From: JAHZKN01 sp965250205
GTDB lineage: Bacteria > Pseudomonadota > Alphaproteobacteria > Rhizobiales > Hyphomicrobiaceae
Direction of reading: 5' to 3'
Length of the DNA stretch: 64,000 nt
Assembly: GCA_965250205.1 (NCBI GenBank)
Contig: CBDFNK010000008.1
Location: 16,726 to 80,725 of the forward strand
Shown piece by piece: positions 60,414-64,000 of the stretch (the first letter of the stretch is position 1; each line of letters opens with the position of its first letter). The position numbers and the translations under genes were made by a program. The notes beneath the pieces are model-generated. The model searched no databases, was not told the DNA's origin, and worked only from the letters and a program-made list of their open reading frames with translations.

Positions 60414-61865
60414 GTGCGTATCATGGTTCATAAAGTCTATTCTAAGCGTGAAGTTTCAGGACAAACACGAGGGTGTCTCCTGATAACAGCGGCAACAGCC
60501 ACCCTTTTAGGGGCGTGCAGTGCCGATATTTCTAGATTTAATTTTAACGATAAGCCGACAACAACTGGTGCGTTGCCATCAACGACGCCATCGGAACCTG
60601 TTTACGGTTCACGCAGTAGTTTGGGACGTGCTGCTCAAAAAGATCCATTTGACACTGTTGACCGGGGTACGTTGCAAGCGCCTGACCAACAACCGCGGGC
60701 ACCAAGCTATGAGACGTCACGTCTTAACGCTCAGCCAACGCGCGAAGCACCCTATGGTTCGCAGGCGGCAAGCCCCGTTGTGCCACCGGTTGCCTATGAT
60801 GATCCCCCGCGTCAGTCTGAGATGCTGAATGCATCAGCACGTGAACAAGCAACAGCGCCTGCAGCACAAGGACAGTCGATCTTTGTGCGCCGCGGCGACA
60901 CGCTCTATGGCCTGTCGCGCCGTCATGGCACGACCGTCAACGCATTGATGAGTGCCAATAACCTGACATCATCAGCTCTGAAGCCTGGCCAGAAACTCTA
61001 TCTGCCTACGGCAAATAAAGTCAAAGCCCAGGCGCGCCAACCAACGCCAATCCAGCCAACACCTGTCGGTGCTGCTGAAGCACCGGGACATTGGAGGGAT
61101 ACCTACACCATTCAACGCGGTGACTCGCTCTATAAGCTGTCGCGTCGTTACAACGTCAAAATCCATGATCTAAAGCGCTACAACAGCATTTCCAATCCAC
61201 GCGCATTAAAGCCGGGTATGGTGCTTAAGGTTCCAGGCCCAGGCGGTGATAACGGTACGATTGCCGCGCGTCCGACTGCAACTGAAGTGACAAGGCGCAA
61301 AGTTCAAAGCCGTCCCATTGCCGGTTCGCCAACAATTCTAAATAGTGCACGAACTAAATCCGGTCCTACGAAAGCGACCCAGGTTGCCGCTGCCAAGTCA
61401 ACCACAACGACTGACGCAGCTCGCTATTCTGGTCAATCGATGACCGTGCGTCCCGACAAGGGCACACGCAATTCAATGGCAGGCACTTCGAAACTACGCT
61501 GGCCAGCACGCGGGCGCATCATCTCAGGCTTTGGCAAGCGCAACGATGGTACGCATAACGACGGTATCAATGTTGCAGTTCCCCTTGGGACCAACGTTCA
61601 TGCCGCAGAAGGTGGTATGGTCGCGTATGCTGGTGACGAATTAAAAGGCTATGGCAATCTGGTTTTGATCCGCCATGACAATGGTTGGGTGACGGCCTAT
61701 GCCCACGCTGAAAAGCTTCTTGTAAAGCGTGGTGATCGCATTCGCCGTGGCGACGTCATTGCGAAGGCTGGTAAGACCGGTGAAGTTTCTCAACCGCAGT
61801 TGCACTTTGAGGTGCGCCAGGGCCAAAAGCCTGTTGATCCCATTCCGTTTATGGATCGCCTTTAG
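60414..61865 (+). CDS. LysM/M23 lipoprotein, degenerate LytM factor (NlpD-like)
   Basis: A 483-residue lipoprotein with lipobox LLGAC (Cys about residue 35), a disordered Pro/Thr/Gln-rich region, two LysM domains (about 153-197, IFVRRGDTLYGLSRRHG; about 227-270, YTIQRGDSLYKLSRRYN) and a C-terminal LytM domain (from about 360). The zinc residues of active M23 enzymes are altered: HNDGIN carries Asn for the Asp ligand, and QLHFEVR has Gln for the first His. It is therefore probably an amidase activator like NlpD or EnvC and not a hydrolase itself. GTG 60414 has GGAGG 7 nt upstream. It occupies the usual surE-(pcm)-lppB/nlpD place. Confidence 0.92.
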   Translation: MRIMVHKVYSKREVSGQTRGCLLITAATATLLGACSADISRFNFNDKPTTTGALPSTTPSEPVYGSRSSLGRAAQKDPFDTVDRGTLQAPDQQPRAPSYETSRLNAQPTREAPYGSQAASPVVPPVAYDDPPRQSEMLNASAREQATAPAAQGQSIFVRRGDTLYGLSRRHGTTVNALMSANNLTSSALKPGQKLYLPTANKVKAQARQPTPIQPTPVGAAEAPGHWRDTYTIQRGDSLYKLSRRYNVKIHDLKRYNSISNPRALKPGMVLKVPGPGGDNGTIAARPTATEVTRRKVQSRPIAGSPTILNSARTKSGPTKATQVAAAKSTTTTDAARYSGQSMTVRPDKGTRNSMAGTSKLRWPARGRIISGFGKRNDGTHNDGINVAVPLGTNVHAAEGGMVAYAGDELKGYGNLVLIRHDNGWVTAYAHAEKLLVKRGDRIRRGDVIAKAGKTGEVSQPQLHFEVRQGQKPVDPIPFMDRL

Positions 61866-61955
61866 GATTCTCGCTTCAATCCAATGAAATACAATTACAG
61901 GGCTGGCCATTGGCTGGCCCTGTTTCCTTTTGCGCTTTGTTTTTTGGTGGCTGGC

Positions 61956-62849
61956 CTAAGATTTAAGGCTAACGCCCTGTTGACCCGCCAAGTCCTGAAT
62001 GAACTGCCAGGCGACGCGTCCTGAGCGCGCCCCACGCGCCATACTCCAGGCCAACGCCTGACGCTCAACAACTGACTTTGAGTACTTAAGCTCGAAGTGG
62101 TCGGCGTACCCCGCCACCATCGCCAGGTAGTCATCTTGGCTGCAACTGTGAAACCCAAGCCACAGGCCAAAGCGATCGGAGAGAGAGACTTTTTCTTCCA
62201 CCGTTTCTGATGGGTGCAGCGCACTTGATTGTTCATTCTCCACCATGTCTCGCGGCATCAAATGCCGGCGGTTGGACGTGGCATAAAAAATTACGTTTGA
62301 AGGACGCCCTTCGATACCACCTTCCAGCACCGCCTTTAGTGACTTGTAAGACGTGTCATCGTGATCAAAGGAGAGGTCATCGGTGAAGATGATAAAGGCA
62401 TCGGATGCGGCGCGCAGGTCAGCCAAGCAGGAGGGAAGCGTATAGATATCTTCACGATGAATTTCGATCAGCTTGAGTTGTCTATCTGTGGTCCCAACCT
62501 TTTTGTGTTCTGAGACCACCGCCCCGTGCACCGCTTTGATGAGGCTGGATTTGCCCATACCCCGTGCACCCCAAAGAAGTGCATTGTTGGCAGGTAATCC
62601 CTTGGCGAACCGACGCGTATTTTCGAGCAGCTGCTCAAGTGGCATATCGATGCCTTTGAGAAGAGAAAGCGGAACGCGGTTAATCTTGTGGACGGGCTGG
62701 AAGTGCCGGTGCTTTGCTTGCCAGATAAAGGCCTCGCCAGCGGCAAAATCTGGCTTGACAGGGCGGTGGGGCGCCAGGCGTTCGATGGCCTGAACCAGCC
62801 GCTCAAAGAGTGTAAAGGGGCGTGTAGGGGGTGGTTTGATGTGCTCCAT
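61956..62849 (-). CDS. DUF815 AAA-type ATPase
   Basis: A 297-residue P-loop ATPase of the DUF815 family, whose function is not established. Walker A reads LLWGARGMGKSSLI (about residues 88-101), Walker B FIIFTDDLSF, and NVIFYATSNRRHLMP fits sensor 1. Later LSDRFGLWLGFHSC and SMARGARSGRVAWQFIQDLA are family features. ATG 62849 is used; a TTG five codons upstream is possible. It is convergent with the LytM gene and divergent from yajC, a frequent position in alphaproteobacteria. Confidence 0.9.
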   Translation of the reverse strand: MEHIKPPPTRPFTLFERLVQAIERLAPHRPVKPDFAAGEAFIWQAKHRHFQPVHKINRVPLSLLKGIDMPLEQLLENTRRFAKGLPANNALLWGARGMGKSSLIKAVHGAVVSEHKKVGTTDRQLKLIEIHREDIYTLPSCLADLRAASDAFIIFTDDLSFDHDDTSYKSLKAVLEGGIEGRPSNVIFYATSNRRHLMPRDMVENEQSSALHPSETVEEKVSLSDRFGLWLGFHSCSQDDYLAMVAGYADHFELKYSKSVVERQALAWSMARGARSGRVAWQFIQDLAGQQGVSLKS

Positions 62850-63129
62850 GGTGTCTTTGTCCAATGAGTTCGGTGTCGCGTCAAATCAGACGTCCATGAG
62901 ACGGGGTGGGTGCGAATAGGCGACAACAGGCCTCGCCATGGCGCCACCCAACAGGCAAGCCCGGGGCTGTCAGGGTGAAGGGCCGCAGCACATTTGGCCT
63001 TTGTTTGGTTGCAAAGTACCCGTGCGCCATTATATTCCGGGCGAATTCAATGAATAACTGCGGTCGTTTGGCGCAAAGGCGCTGACACGGCCTTTGGCCG
63101 ATACCAGGCCGAATGTGGGAGGATACGGG

Positions 63130-63465
63130 GTGGACCACTTTATTATGCCTGCTTATGCGCAGGGAGCTGGCGGCGGTGGCGAAGCAATTGGCGGATTTTT
63201 GATCCCCATGCTGTTGATGATCGTCATCTTCTATTTTCTGCTGATCCGCCCTCAGCAGCAGCGCGCCAAAGAGCATCGCGAGATGATTGCCAAGGTGCGA
63301 CGCGGCGATAGTGTCGTCACCTCAGGTGGCATGATTGGCAAGGTGACCAAAGCGGCAGAAAACTCAGATGAAATTGAAGTTGAACTGGCGGAAAGTCTCA
63401 AGGTGCGCATCCTGCGCTCAACGCTGATCGACATCCGCTCCAAGAAAGAGCCTGCGAAAGATTAA
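63130..63465 (+). CDS. yajC: Preprotein translocase subunit YajC
   Basis: YajC associates with SecDF in the inner membrane. The 111-residue protein has one membrane helix (GGFLIPMLLMIVIFYFLLIR), followed by PQQQRAKEHREMIAKVRRGD, VVTSGGMIGKV and a Lys-rich end. GTG 63130 is chosen because GGAGG lies 7 nt upstream; ATG 63145 or an ATG at 63094 are alternatives. secD starts 114 bp downstream, the standard yajC-secD order. Confidence 0.94.
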   Translation: MDHFIMPAYAQGAGGGGEAIGGFLIPMLLMIVIFYFLLIRPQQQRAKEHREMIAKVRRGDSVVTSGGMIGKVTKAAENSDEIEVELAESLKVRILRSTLIDIRSKKEPAKD

Positions 63466-63579
63466 TGGTGCGCGGGGCAGCGTAAGCTCTCCCGGCTCAA
63501 ACATTCATCACAACCAAGTGCACTGGATTTACAGGGGCTTGGAAGTACTTAGATAAAGACCAAGAAAGACGCCTCGTTC

Positions 63580-64000
63580 ATGTTGCAATTCACTCGTTGG
63601 AAAATCATTGCCATCGCGCTCACCTGTTTGGCGGGCCTGATAACGGCATTGCCAAACTTCTTTACCGAAGAGCAATTGAAGTCATGGCCGAGCTTTTTGC
63701 CATCCAAGCAATTGGGACTTGGACTTGATTTGCGGGGTGGTCCGCATCTCCTCTACGAAATGGATTCAAAAGACCTGCGTGTCAAGTGGCTCAAGACGTT
63801 GAGAAGTGACGTCGGGCGAACCATGGTCAAAAACAAAATAAAGCAAAAAGCCATAGGCATTGTTGATAGCGGTATCAAAGTCAGACTGAGTGATGTCAAA
63901 GACAAACAGCGTGCTGTTACTGAATTCAAAAAGCTTGTTCAGCCCATCGGCAACGTTCTGCTTGGTTCAAGTGTCGATGATATTGAGGTGGTGGACGGCA
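63580..64000 (+). CDS. secD: Protein translocase subunit SecD, N-terminal part (runs off right edge)
   Basis: The first 140 codons are visible. They give an N-terminal membrane helix (WKIIAIALTCLAGLITALP), then the SecD-specific LPSKQLGLGLDLRGGPHLLY and the start of the periplasmic P1 domain. SecD with SecF and YajC uses the proton gradient to pull proteins through the Sec channel. The gene continues past the window end; no stop lies in the visible part. Confidence 0.95.
   Translation, partial: MLQFTRWKIIAIALTCLAGLITALPNFFTEEQLKSWPSFLPSKQLGLGLDLRGGPHLLYEMDSKDLRVKWLKTLRSDVGRTMVKNKIKQKAIGIVDSGIKVRLSDVKDKQRAVTEFKKLVQPIGNVLLGSSVDDIEVVDG

Overview
The window looks like chromosomal DNA of an alphaproteobacterium of the Hyphomicrobiales (Rhizobiales) type with moderate GC. 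The signs are a bifunctional Rsh protein; a C4-pathway 5-aminolevulinate synthase (hemA) with an alphaproteobacterial, cysteine-poor HemB; an LdtR-type MarR regulator beside an L,D-transpeptidase; PopZ (DUF2497) genes between tolC and valS; and the long block xth-erpA-dgt-argS-SPOR-nagZ-scpA-scpB-tatABC-serS-surE-LytM-yajC-secD. No genus is claimed. Almost everything is housekeeping.

Layout. 1-8.9 kb: 5' part of a lytic transglycosylase divergent from dapA-smpB, then a family-5 uracil-DNA glycosylase and a NYN protein (minus strand), a 730-bp gap, and rpoZ-rsh-DUF2062-pdxJ. 8.9-10.9 kb: a nest of mobile DNA, namely an internally deleted IS5-type element and a decayed IS630 element interrupted by an intact IS1595-type element with 8-bp target duplications. 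11-20.2 kb: hemB, an extensin-like protein, a 3-hydroxyisobutyryl-CoA hydrolase-like protein, ldtR-ldtP, hemA and glyA. 20.3-26.1 kb: nrdR-ribD-ribE-ribB(X)-ribH-nusB-thiL, the riboflavin operon. 26.3-30.5 kb: a second L,D-transpeptidase, then a roughly 2-kb mini-island carrying a RhuM-family gene and a 90-residue partner. The island is bounded by a 16-bp direct repeat of the 3' end of tRNA-Asn; tRNA-Cys follows. 30.9-42.1 kb: Pcm-like methyltransferase, tolC, two tandem popZ-like genes, valS, an M48 peptidase and a DUF898 membrane protein. 42.5-64 kb: ilvD, a Sel1-type exported protein, then the conserved block listed above, ending inside secD.

How the genes fit together. Several genes concern the cell wall and envelope: slt, extensin-like, two LDTs with LdtR, TolC, NagZ, SPOR and LytM proteins. 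PopZ, ScpA/B and SPOR suggest polar organisation, chromosome segregation and division. Tat, YajC and SecD are export functions. HemA/HemB, the rib genes, thiL, pdxJ and ErpA supply cofactors.

Most unusual items: (1) a dispersed two-hairpin repeat with four copies in the window, two of which begin at the stop codon of the preceding gene, with a variable number of 13-14-nt units between the hairpins; (2) the integrase-less RhuM island at tRNA-Asn; (3) tandem divergent popZ paralogues; (4) a ribB fused to a GTP-cyclohydrolase-II-like domain lacking its zinc cysteines; (5) an excess of perfect 16-22-bp tandem duplications, several next to gene starts. Start codons were chosen from ribosome-binding sites and family length. 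No database searches were run.
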